A DNA stretch of 64,000 nt, from positions 186,001 to 250,000 of the forward strand of contig NZ_AAMO01000008.1 of NCBI RefSeq assembly GCF_000152725.1, given 5' to 3'. Source of the stretch: Pseudooceanicola batsensis HTCC2597. Lineage in GTDB: Bacteria > Pseudomonadota > Alphaproteobacteria > Rhodobacterales > Rhodobacteraceae. The notes under the pieces were generated by a model. The model worked only from the letters and a program-made list of their open reading frames with translations, ran no database searches and was not told the origin of the DNA. Shown in pieces: positions 17,741 through 25,414 of this stretch (the first letter of the stretch is position 1; every line of letters starts with the position of its first letter). The position numbers and the translations under genes were made by a program.

Positions 17741-17746
17741 TGCCGA

Positions 17747-17992
17747 TCAGAGCCGCCGGAACCGGGCGAGGGTGGGGCCAGCGGTCTCGAGATGCGCGGC
17801 CTCGTCTGCGAGGCCCGCCTTGGCCGAGGCGATCCAGGCGGCGCGTTCGCGGTCGGCGCGGGCCCGGGCGAGGCCATCGTCGATGCAGCCGCGCACGACG
17901 TCCGAGATCGACATGCCCCGCGCCCGCGCCTCTTCCTCGAGGGCCGATTTGCGGGCCTCGCCGATGTTGCGGATGTTCAGTGTCGAGGTCAT
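17747..17992 (-). CDS. ccdA: CcdA-type antitoxin
   Basis: An 81-residue protein with an N-terminal ribbon-helix-helix DNA-binding segment (STLNIRNIGEARKSALEEEA, then GMSISDVVRGCIDDGL) and a charged C-terminal tail ending GPTLARFRRL that would wrap the toxin. It should neutralise the downstream CcdB protein and repress the operon. It could also be assigned to another ribbon-helix-helix antitoxin family; pairing with CcdB is the main argument. Confidence 0.78.
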   Translation of the reverse strand: MTSTLNIRNIGEARKSALEEEARARGMSISDVVRGCIDDGLARARADRERAAWIASAKAGLADEAAHLETAGPTLARFRRL

Positions 17993-18035
17993 GGCGGGCG
18001 TCCCTGTCCGGCTCGGTTCTGGCAGCTATACGTAG

Positions 18036-18055
18036 TGCATTACGCTCTGCATTAC
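18036..18055. promoter_or_regulatory. direct repeats upstream of ccdAB, possible antitoxin operator
   Basis: Two copies of TGCATTAC at 18036-18043 and 18048-18055, spaced 12 bp start to start, 44 bp upstream of the ccdA start in the divergent spacer with the oxidoreductase gene. Ribbon-helix-helix antitoxins bind short repeats of this kind to autoregulate. The assignment is by position. Confidence 0.5.
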
Positions 18056-18134
18056 AAGCCGCGGCGGCTGGACGGCGGCGGCCACCTGCGATCTAACGCG
18101 GTGAAAGAGAGTCACCACAGCACGCGAGGACAGC

Positions 18135-19250
18135 ATGAGCAGAACCGGCAGAGAACTGAGATCGACACTCGAGGCGGACGGCACGTTGCGCATCACGCTC
18201 GACACCGTCGAGGTGCCCGAGCCGGGCGAGGGCGAGCTTCTTGTGCAGGTCGAGGCGGCGCCGGTGAACCCCTCGGACCTGGGCCTGCTGCTCGGCCCCG
18301 CCGACATGGACACGCTGAAGGCCGGGGGCACGGACGGGGCGCCGGTGCTCACCGCGCAGGTGCCCGAGAAAATCCTGCCCGCCCTGAGCGGCCGGATCGG
18401 CAAGTCGATGCCCGTCGGGAACGAGGGCGCGGGCGTCGTCATAGCCGCGGGGGCCGGGCAGGAGGAGATGGTCGGCAAGCGCGTGGCGATGATCGGCAGG
18501 GCGATGTATGCCGATTTCCGGCTGATGCGCCCCGAATCGTGCATCGTGCTGCCCGAGGGGGCCAGCCCGGCGGATGGTGCGGCGTTGTTCGTGAACCCGC
18601 TGACCGCGCTCGGATTTGTCGAGACGATGAAGGCGGAGGGGCACAAGGCCATGGTTCATGTGCCTGCGGCCTCGAACCTGGGACAGATGCTGGTGAAGAT
18701 CTGTCAGGCCGACGGCATCGGGCTGGTCAACATCGTCCGCAGCGAAGAGCAGGTCGACCTGCTGCGCGGCCTCGGCGCGCGCCACGTGGTGAACAGCAGT
18801 GCCGACAGCTTCCGGGCGGACCTGACCGAGGCGATCGCCGCGACCGGCGCCACCCTGGCCTTCGACGCCATCGGGGGCGGAGAGACCACGAGCACCATCC
18901 TGAACGCGATGGAGGCCGTCGCCGCACGCGATATGGACGAGTATTCGCGCTATGGCTCGGACGTGCCGAAACAGGTCTACATCTACGGGTCGCTCAGCAC
19001 CGAGCCGACCGTGCTGAGGCGCGGTTTCGGGTTCACCTGGAACGTGGGCGGCTGGCTGCTGTTCAACTTCCTGCGCGGGGCCGAGCCGGCGGTGGCGCAG
19101 CGGATGCGCGAGCGCGTGGCCGCCGAGATGACCACGACCTTCGCCAGCCACTACACCGCGACGATCAGCCTGGAAGAGGCGCTTTCGCCCCAGATCGCCG
19201 CCGCCTACCAGAAGAAGGCCACGGGCGAGAAGTACCTGATCCGGCCCTGA
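18135..19250 (+). CDS. MDR-family zinc-less oxidoreductase (quinone reductase/alcohol dehydrogenase-like)
   Basis: Medium-chain dehydrogenase/reductase of 371 residues. The N-terminal GroES-like domain is clear (EVPEPGEGELLVQVEAAPVN, then VGNEGAGVVIAAG), followed by the Rossmann region (VHVPAASNLGQMLVKICQ). The cysteine and histidine zinc ligands of true alcohol dehydrogenases are absent, so NADPH-dependent reduction of quinones or unsaturated carbonyls is more likely. GAGGA precedes the ATG. It stands alone between the addiction module and the LacI gene, with which it converges. Confidence 0.85.
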   Translation: MSRTGRELRSTLEADGTLRITLDTVEVPEPGEGELLVQVEAAPVNPSDLGLLLGPADMDTLKAGGTDGAPVLTAQVPEKILPALSGRIGKSMPVGNEGAGVVIAAGAGQEEMVGKRVAMIGRAMYADFRLMRPESCIVLPEGASPADGAALFVNPLTALGFVETMKAEGHKAMVHVPAASNLGQMLVKICQADGIGLVNIVRSEEQVDLLRGLGARHVVNSSADSFRADLTEAIAATGATLAFDAIGGGETTSTILNAMEAVAARDMDEYSRYGSDVPKQVYIYGSLSTEPTVLRRGFGFTWNVGGWLLFNFLRGAEPAVAQRMRERVAAEMTTTFASHYTATISLEEALSPQIAAAYQKKATGEKYLIRP

Positions 19251-19301
19251 CGGGCGGGGCGGCCCGTGCCCGGCGCGGCTGCCGGCCGGGGCAGGGCGCG
19301 G

Positions 19302-20339
19302 TCAGCCGGTTGCGTGGCCCAGGTTCTCGCGGATCAGGATCTCGATCCGGATCTCCTCTTGCGAGGCGAGCGGTTCGCGTCCGTCGCAGCGTGAGCGGAG
19401 CACCCGGATCGCGCTGCGCACCAGGTGGCCGGGGTTCTGCGCGATGATCGCGTCGAGCGTCCCGGCCCGCAGCATCTGTTCGTTGAACGAGGTCCTCTCG
19501 TGGGCGATGGCCTGCCGGCCGGCAAGGTGGCCGGCGCGGTCGATGGCCTGAAGGGCGATGCGCGTCTCGGAGCTGAGGACGTAGACGCCCACGATGTCGC
19601 TGTAGTTGGAGAAGAACGCCCGCACGATGCGGTCGGTGCGCCCGGGGTCGCCATGGGTCTCGAGCGAGGGCAGGGCCTGGAGGCCGGGATAGTCGCGCGT
19701 CAGCACGGCATCGAAGCCCTGGCGGCGTTCGAGATTGTCGCGGGCGTTCATCGTGTCGGCGATGACCAGGATGCGGCCCGGGCGGTGCGCGCAGAACTTG
19801 CCCATGAGGCGCCCCGCGGTGGCGCCGGCGGCATTGTTGTCCACGCCGACGAAATCGAGCCGGCGCGCGCCGGGCTGGCCCGAGACGAACTGCACGACCT
19901 TCACCCCGCGTTCGATCAGCCGCATCGTGGCGTCGCGCACCTGGGGCGTTTCGGGGGCCATGATCGCGATGCCGTCGGCATCCTGCGGGCCGATCCCCGA
20001 AAGCAGCGCGGCGATCTGGTGCGGGTCGTTCCCGAGTACCCGGCGATGGCGCACCTCGGTGTGTTCGCCGGCGAAGGCGACGCGCGTCTCCTCGATCCGG
20101 TCGACGAGGGTGTCGAGGAACTGGTCGCCGCTGCTGGGCAGCATGAATTCGAGCCGGTAGCGCCGCCCCCGGGCGAGGTTCGCGGCCGAGATGTTGCGCT
20201 CGTATCCGATGCGCCGGATGGCCGCGTTCACCGCCTCGACGGTTTCCGCGCGCACCCCGGGACGCCCGTTGAGGACGCGGTCCACGGTCGCCAGGCTGAC
20301 GCCGGCCGCTTTTGCCAAGTCCTTGGTAGTGGGGCGCAT
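19302..20339 (-). CDS. LacI family transcriptional regulator
   Basis: A 345-residue LacI/GalR-type regulator. The N-terminal helix-turn-helix and hinge are typical: TTKDLAKAAGVSLATVDRVL, then NGRPGVRAETVEAVNAAIRR. The C-terminal domain is a periplasmic-binding-protein fold that would sense a sugar or polyol. It is divergent from the ABC operon at 20531, and two palindromes in the spacer are its likely operators, so it probably represses that operon until the imported substrate or its phosphate is present. Confidence 0.93.
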   Translation of the reverse strand: MRPTTKDLAKAAGVSLATVDRVLNGRPGVRAETVEAVNAAIRRIGYERNISAANLARGRRYRLEFMLPSSGDQFLDTLVDRIEETRVAFAGEHTEVRHRRVLGNDPHQIAALLSGIGPQDADGIAIMAPETPQVRDATMRLIERGVKVVQFVSGQPGARRLDFVGVDNNAAGATAGRLMGKFCAHRPGRILVIADTMNARDNLERRQGFDAVLTRDYPGLQALPSLETHGDPGRTDRIVRAFFSNYSDIVGVYVLSSETRIALQAIDRAGHLAGRQAIAHERTSFNEQMLRAGTLDAIIAQNPGHLVRSAIRVLRSRCDGREPLASQEEIRIEILIRENLGHATG

Positions 20340-20416
20340 TTTTGCTGTCCCTGGGGCTTTGTCCGGGTTTCGGGGCGGGCTTCACTTAGCGGGGTTTGGC
20401 CGCTGAATGCAAATAC

Positions 20417-20436
20417 TTTGAGGTACGCACCTCAAA
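20417..20436. promoter_or_regulatory. LacI-type operator, proximal to regulator
   Basis: Inverted repeat TTTGAGGT-ACGC-ACCTCAAA in the LacI/ABC divergent spacer. It shares the GAGG...CCTC arms with the second palindrome 30 bp away, centre to centre, about three helical turns. Confidence 0.7.
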
Positions 20437-20447
20437 ATTATGTTGCC

Positions 20448-20465
20448 ATGAGGCACGTGCCTCAT
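20448..20465. promoter_or_regulatory. LacI-type operator, proximal to the ABC operon
   Basis: Perfect 18-bp palindrome ATGAGGCACGTGCCTCAT. An even-symmetric palindrome with a central CG is the classical LacI/PurR-type operator shape. Confidence 0.75.
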
Positions 20466-20530
20466 CTAGCGTTGCGGCAGGGATGAGTCGTGGCGGAGGA
20501 GCCGCGGCCGAACATGGGAGGACATTCCAG

Positions 20531-21850
20531 ATGAAAATGCGCGGACTAATGCTGTCGGCCGCGGCCGGGGCGCTGATCGGGGGCGCTCAGGGCGCGGTGG
20601 CGGACGAGCTGACACTGTGTTGGGCGGCCTGGGATCCGGCCAATGCGCTCGTTGAGCTGTCGAAGGATTTCGAGGCCGAGTCGGGCCACACGATGTCGTT
20701 CGAATTCGTGCCGTGGCCGAACTTTGCCGACCGGATGCTGAACGAGCTCAACTCGGGCGGTCAGCTCTGCGACCTGATGATCGGCGACAGCCAGTGGATC
20801 GGCGGCGCGGCGGAAAGCGGCCACTACATCAAGATGAACGACTTCTTCGAGGAGCAGGGCATCACGATGGATGATTTCCTGCCCGCGACCGTGACCGGCT
20901 ATGCCGAATGGCCCAAGGGGACGCCGAACTACTGGGCGCTGCCCGCCTACGCCGACGTGGTGGGCTGGACCTACCGCAAGGACTGGTTCGAACGTGAGGA
21001 CGTCCGGGCGGATTTCCAAGAGGAATACGGCCGCGAGCTGACGGTGCCCGAGACCCAGGCCGAGCTGATGGAGGTGGCCAAGTTCTTCCAGGGCCGCGAG
21101 ATCGACGGCCGCACCGTCTATGGCGCCGCGATCTATACCGAGCGCGGATCCGAGGGGATCACCATGGGCGTGACGAACACGCTCTACAACTACGGGTTCG
21201 AGTACGACAATCCGGACCAGCCCTATGACCTGGCGGGCTATGTCAATTCGCCCGAAGCGGTCGAGGGGCTGGAGTTCTACAAGGAGCTCTATGACTGCTG
21301 CACGCCGCCGGGCTCGTCCGACTGGTACATGTCCGAGAACATCGACGCCTACAAGTCGGGGCAGGTGGCGCTCCAGATGAACTTTGCCTTCATCTGGCCG
21401 GGGGTCGAGGCCGATCCGAACGTTGGCGGCGGCAAGTCCGGCTATTTCGCCAACCCCGAAGGGCCGGGCGGGCATTTCGCGCAGCTTGGCGGGCAGGGGA
21501 TTTCGGTCGTGTCCTATTCCGACAGCCAGGACGCGGCGCTGGAATACATCAAGTGGTTCGCCCAGCCCGAGATCCAGCAGCGCTGGTGGGACATGGGCGG
21601 TGCCTCGGCGATGAAGTCGGTGGTCGAGGCGCCGGGCTTCGCGGACAGCCAGCCCTATGCGCAGACCTTCCTCGATTCCATGGCGATCGTGAAGGACTTC
21701 TGGGCCGAGCCGGCCTATGCCTCGCTGCTGCTGGCGATGCAGGACCGCGTGCACGACTACGTGATTGCCGGCAACGGCACCGCGAAGGAGGCGCTGGACG
21801 CGCTGGTCGAGGACTGGACCGAGGTCTTCGAGGACGAAGGCAAGCTCTGA
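20531..21850 (+). CDS. ABC transporter substrate-binding protein (sugar/polyol, family 1)
   Basis: Periplasmic binding protein of 439 residues, extracellular solute-binding family 1. It begins with a Sec signal peptide (MKMRGLMLSAAAGALIGGAQ, cleavage near AVADE), and the mature protein starts ELTLCWAAWDPANALVELSK. The length and the aromatic-rich pocket region (MIGDSQWIGGAAESGHYIKM) fit CUT1 sugar or glycerol-type binding proteins. GGGAGGACAT upstream supports the ATG at 20531. First gene of a seven-gene operon under LacI control. Confidence 0.92.
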   Translation: MKMRGLMLSAAAGALIGGAQGAVADELTLCWAAWDPANALVELSKDFEAESGHTMSFEFVPWPNFADRMLNELNSGGQLCDLMIGDSQWIGGAAESGHYIKMNDFFEEQGITMDDFLPATVTGYAEWPKGTPNYWALPAYADVVGWTYRKDWFEREDVRADFQEEYGRELTVPETQAELMEVAKFFQGREIDGRTVYGAAIYTERGSEGITMGVTNTLYNYGFEYDNPDQPYDLAGYVNSPEAVEGLEFYKELYDCCTPPGSSDWYMSENIDAYKSGQVALQMNFAFIWPGVEADPNVGGGKSGYFANPEGPGGHFAQLGGQGISVVSYSDSQDAALEYIKWFAQPEIQQRWWDMGGASAMKSVVEAPGFADSQPYAQTFLDSMAIVKDFWAEPAYASLLLAMQDRVHDYVIAGNGTAKEALDALVEDWTEVFEDEGKL

Positions 21851-21891
21851 TCCGCACCGGGCGCGCCGCCGCGCGCCCGCCATCCACCCCT

Positions 21892-21924
21892 GCGCGGAGC
21901 GGGACGCGATCCGCCGCTCCGCGC
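21892..21924 (+). terminator. stem-loop after the binding-protein gene, probable mRNA stabiliser or attenuator
   Basis: GCGCGGAGCGG (21892-21902) and CCGCTCCGCGC (21914-21924) form an 11-bp perfect stem with an 11-nt loop in the 102-bp gap between the binding protein and the first permease gene. No T run follows. Such hairpins typically let the binding protein outnumber the permeases. Confidence 0.55.
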
Positions 21925-21952
21925 CAACCGAAAACGACCCGAGGCAAGGCAC

Positions 21953-22900
21953 ATGTCCAACTCAGCGATAGAGCGCGCCGCAGCGGCCACGCCGCCGGGT
22001 GTGGCCCGGAAGATCCGCGGCCTCTCGGACCGGGCCATCGCCTGGATCTTCGTCGGCCCGTCGATTTTCCTGCTGCTGGCGGTGAACATCTTTCCGCTGA
22101 TCTGGACGATCCGGCTGAGTTTCACCAACTACCGCGTCAACCGTCCCAATGCCGAGGTCCAGAACGTGGGCCTGCGCAATTACGAGCGTATCCTGACCGA
22201 TACCGACATCTGGGAGACGATGCAGGCCACGGCGCATTTCCTGTTCTGGACGATCGCCCTGCAGGTGCTGTTCGGCTTCGCCCTGGCCTGGCTGATCAAC
22301 AAGAAGTTCCGCGGCGACAACTTCTGGACCACGGTGATCGTGCTGCCGATGATGCTGTCGCCCGCGGTGGTCGGCAATTTCTGGACCTTCCTCTATCAGC
22401 CGCAGATCGGTCTGTTCAATTACGTGGTGGGGTTCCTGTCGGGCGCCGATCCGTCGAGCTTTTCGATGATCGGTGAGGTCTCTCTCGCGCCCTGGGCCAT
22501 CGTCATCGTGGACACCTGGATGTGGACGCCCTTCGTGATGCTGATATGCCTCGCCGGGCTGCGATCCATCCCGACCTCGATCTACGAGGCGGCGGAATGC
22601 GACCGCGCCTCGCCCTGGCGGCAGTTCTGGACGATCACCGTCCCGATGGTGCTGCCCTTCCTGATGCTGGCGGTGCTGTTCCGGGGGATCGAGAATTTCA
22701 AGATGTTCGACCTGGTGGTGCAGCTGACCGGCGGGGGGCCGGGATCGACCACCGAGCTCACCTCGATCAACCTCAAGCGCGAGGCCTTCGAGAAGTGGCG
22801 CACGGGCTATGCCTCGGCCTATGCGATCATCCTCTTCGTGACGGTCTTCGGGCTCGCCTCGATCTACGTGAAGGCGCTGAACAAGGTTAAGGAAAGATGA
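21953..22900 (+). CDS. ABC transporter permease, first subunit (CUT1 type)
   Basis: Inner-membrane permease of 315 residues with six predicted membrane segments starting at IAWIFVGPSIFLLLAVNIFP. The binding-protein-dependent transport loop EAAECDRASPWRQFWTITVP, where the ATPase docks, is present. A GGCAAGG-like ribosome site precedes the ATG. The stop TGA overlaps ATG at 22897, the original or duplicated start of the second permease. Confidence 0.92.
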   Translation: MSNSAIERAAAATPPGVARKIRGLSDRAIAWIFVGPSIFLLLAVNIFPLIWTIRLSFTNYRVNRPNAEVQNVGLRNYERILTDTDIWETMQATAHFLFWTIALQVLFGFALAWLINKKFRGDNFWTTVIVLPMMLSPAVVGNFWTFLYQPQIGLFNYVVGFLSGADPSSFSMIGEVSLAPWAIVIVDTWMWTPFVMLICLAGLRSIPTSIYEAAECDRASPWRQFWTITVPMVLPFLMLAVLFRGIENFKMFDLVVQLTGGGPGSTTELTSINLKREAFEKWRTGYASAYAIILFVTVFGLASIYVKALNKVKER

Positions 22901-23079
22901 GTGATTTCTCCGTCACCGCCGCGGTTGCTCCGGGCCTGACCCGGGGCCCCGCCGCCGATGCCCCCGCCGTCGGGCTAGGGGTCCCGGATCAGGTCCGGGA
23001 CACGCGCCGCGCCCCGGGCATGCCCCGGGGCCTCCCGGTGCCGTCCTTCACCACCTCGACCCCGGAGGCACGGGCATGA
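22897..23079 (+). other. 60-codon relay ORF with duplicated permease start and palindromic insert
   Basis: An open frame that starts with ATGA overlapping the first permease stop and ends with ATGA overlapping the second permease start. Its first eight codons (MSDFSVTA) match the first eight of the second permease at 23076; the DNA copies agree at 24 of 26 bases. The remainder is G+C-rich palindromic DNA, including GTCCCGG...CCGGGAC at 22981-23001 and GCCCCGGG...CCCCGGGGC at 23011-23031. It looks like a repeat element inserted with duplication of the gene start, leaving a translatable bridge. Whether a peptide is made is unknown. Confidence 0.6.
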
Positions 23080-24014
23080 GCGATTTCTCCGTCACCGCGG
23101 CCTCGCGCCCGCAGAAGTGGATCGCCGGGATCCTCGTGATCGGCTATGCGCTGATCACCATCCTGCCGCTGCTGTGGATCATCGCCACCGGGTTCAAGTC
23201 GCCCTCGGACGCCATCGCCTATCCACCCAAGATCGTGTTCGAGCCGACGCTCGAGGGCTATGTGAACCTCTTCACCACGCGTACCCGGCAGACGGCGGAA
23301 TTCCTGGCCGAGAACCCGCCGCAGACCTGGTACGAGGCCATCGTGGCGAAATACGACATGACCATCGTCGGCCCCTCGCGGTTCGGCGAGCGGTTCATGA
23401 ACTCGGTCATCATCGGCTTCGGATCGACCTTCCTGTCGGTCTTCCTCGGGACCCTGGCGGCCTACGCCTTCTCGCGCTTCCGCATCCCGCTGAAAGACGA
23501 TCTGATGTTCTTCATCCTCAGCACGCGGATGATGCCGCCGATCGCCGTGGCGATCCCGATCTTCCTGATGTTCCGCTCGCTCGGCCTGTCCGACACCCAT
23601 GCCGGGATGATCATGCTCTATACCGCGGTGAACCTGTCGCTCTCGGTCTGGCTGCTGAAGGGGTTCATCGACGAGATCCCCCGCGAATACGAGGAGGCGG
23701 CGCTGATCGACGGCTATACCCGGTTCCAGGCCTTCACCAAGGTGGTGCTGCCCCAGGCGGCCACGGGCATCGCCTCGACCGCGATCTTCTGCCTGATTTT
23801 CGCCTGGAACGAGTATGCCTTCGCCGTGCTGCTGACCTCGGGCACCGCGCAGACCGCGCCGCCCTTCATCCCGACGATCATCGGCGTGGGCGGGCAGGAC
23901 TGGCCGGCCGTCGCGGCCGGGGCCACGATCTTCCTGCTGCCGGTCGTCGTCTTCACCATCCTGCTGCGCAAGCACCTGCTGCGCGGGATCACGTTCGGAG
24001 CCGTCCGCAAATGA
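23076..24014 (+). CDS. ABC transporter permease, second subunit (CUT1 type)
   Basis: Second inner-membrane permease (312 residues), MalG-like. Six membrane segments are visible, and the ATPase-coupling loop EEAALIDGYTRFQAFTKVVL is intact near residue 205-225. The ATG at 23076 overlaps the stop of the short relay ORF. The protein is full length for its family, so the repeat insertion upstream did not destroy it. ATGA overlap with the next gene. Confidence 0.92.
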   Translation: MSDFSVTAASRPQKWIAGILVIGYALITILPLLWIIATGFKSPSDAIAYPPKIVFEPTLEGYVNLFTTRTRQTAEFLAENPPQTWYEAIVAKYDMTIVGPSRFGERFMNSVIIGFGSTFLSVFLGTLAAYAFSRFRIPLKDDLMFFILSTRMMPPIAVAIPIFLMFRSLGLSDTHAGMIMLYTAVNLSLSVWLLKGFIDEIPREYEEAALIDGYTRFQAFTKVVLPQAATGIASTAIFCLIFAWNEYAFAVLLTSGTAQTAPPFIPTIIGVGGQDWPAVAAGATIFLLPVVVFTILLRKHLLRGITFGAVRK

Positions 24015-24313
24015 CCCATTCGCCCTTCGATCCCGACGAGAGCCTGACCGAGACGCAGAAACGCCGCGAACGCGCCGGCGTGCCGCGGCCGGAGGTCGAG
24101 GACACCCGCGGCGAGCCGTCTCCCGGCTACCGCGCGCATCCCGCCGCCCGCATCTTCGTGCGCGGCCCGTGGGAGATGGCGGCCTCGATCCTGATCGGGC
24201 TGGGCGTGGTGATGATGATGCAGCCCTGGGTGATGGTGGCCTTCACCTGGTCCTTCCTCGTGACGCTGACGGGAACGGTGATGTTCCTGATCGTCAGCCA
24301 TTTTCCGGAGTAG
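24011..24313 (+). CDS. DUF2160-type small membrane protein of the ABC operon
   Basis: A 100-residue protein with a hydrophilic N-terminal half and two membrane helices (MAASILIGLGVVMMM and FLVTLTGTVMFLIVS). Small membrane proteins of this type (DUF2160, GlpU in rhizobia) occur in glycerol-type ABC transporter operons next to the permeases. Their role is not established; they may be accessory subunits. Position between the permeases and the two ATPases supports membership of the transporter. Confidence 0.75.
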   Translation: MTHSPFDPDESLTETQKRRERAGVPRPEVEDTRGEPSPGYRAHPAARIFVRGPWEMAASILIGLGVVMMMQPWVMVAFTWSFLVTLTGTVMFLIVSHFPE

Positions 24314-24316
24314 GCC

Positions 24317-25414
24317 ATGGCCCAGATACGGATCGAGAACCTGCGCAAGGACTTTGGCGACTTCAACGCCGTCAAGTCCTCGACCTTCACCATCGAGGAC
24401 GGAGAGTTCTTCATGCTGCTCGGCCCCTCGGGCTGCGGCAAGACCACGACGCTGCGGATGATGGCGGGGCTGGAGCTGCCGACCAGCGGCGAGATCTACA
24501 TCGACGGCGAAGAGGTGGGGGGGCGCCGCGCGAGCGAACGGGACATCGCCTTCGTCTTCCAGATGTTCGCGCTCTACCCGCACATGAACGTGCGCCGGAA
24601 CATCGCCTATCCGCTGCGCAGCCAGGGCGTGTCGCGGACCGAGACGAAACGCAAGGTCGAGGAGATCGCCCGTCTGCTGGGCATCGAGGACATCCTCGAC
24701 ACGCCGGTAGGCGGGCTTTCGGGCGGGGACCGGCAGCGGGTCGCGCTCGGCCGGGCCATCGTGCGCGAGCCGAAGGCCTTCTTCATGGACGAGCCGCTCG
24801 GCGCGCTGGACGCCGAGTTCCGCGAGCACATGGCCGAGGAGCTGCGCGCCCTGCACGACCGGATGGGCGCGACGACGGTCTACGTCACCCACGACCAGCT
24901 GGAAGCGATGCAGATGGGCGACAAGATCGTCGTGATGAACCATGGCGTGGTCGAGCAGTTCGGCGTGCCGCAGGATCTCTACGACTGGCCCGCCTCGCTT
25001 TTCGTGGCGGGGTTCCTCGGCTCGCCGCCGATGAACGTGCTGCAGTTCGACGGCGCGGTGAGCGAGGGCGCGGGCGCGCTCGAACTGGGGGGCACCTCGG
25101 TCACGATGCCGGTGACGCGCGAGGGCGCGCGCGGGCGTCTCGCGCTCGGGGTGCGGCCGGAGCATGTGCATCTCGACAGCGACTCCGGCTATCGCGGGCG
25201 GGTGATCGCGACGGAGTACCTGGGCACCACGCAGATCGTCACGCTGGCGGCCGAACATGGCGAGGTCAAGGCGCGCATCCCTTCGGACATCCGCGTGGCC
25301 GAGGGCGAGACTGCCGGCCTGCGCTTCGACGCGCGCAAGGTGTCCGTCTTCGACGTCGAGACGTCCCGCGCGCTGCGTTCTGCCGGGAACGAGGAGGTGC
25401 TGAACCATGGCTGA
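24317..25414 (+). CDS. ABC transporter ATPase, first (GlpS-like)
   Basis: CUT1-type ATPase of 365 residues: Walker A GPSGCGKTTT, Q-loop FVFQMFALYP, signature LSGGDRQRVALGRA, Walker B AFFMDEPLGAL, and H-loop TVYVTHDQLEA, followed by a ~120-residue regulatory (TOBE) domain. The signature departs from LSGGQQQR, and the D-loop reads ALDAEFR rather than the common LDAKLR. Two non-identical ATPases in one operon suggest a heterodimer, as in the rhizobial glycerol transporter GlpS/GlpT. Confidence 0.92.
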   Translation: MAQIRIENLRKDFGDFNAVKSSTFTIEDGEFFMLLGPSGCGKTTTLRMMAGLELPTSGEIYIDGEEVGGRRASERDIAFVFQMFALYPHMNVRRNIAYPLRSQGVSRTETKRKVEEIARLLGIEDILDTPVGGLSGGDRQRVALGRAIVREPKAFFMDEPLGALDAEFREHMAEELRALHDRMGATTVYVTHDQLEAMQMGDKIVVMNHGVVEQFGVPQDLYDWPASLFVAGFLGSPPMNVLQFDGAVSEGAGALELGGTSVTMPVTREGARGRLALGVRPEHVHLDSDSGYRGRVIATEYLGTTQIVTLAAEHGEVKARIPSDIRVAEGETAGLRFDARKVSVFDVETSRALRSAGNEEVLNHG

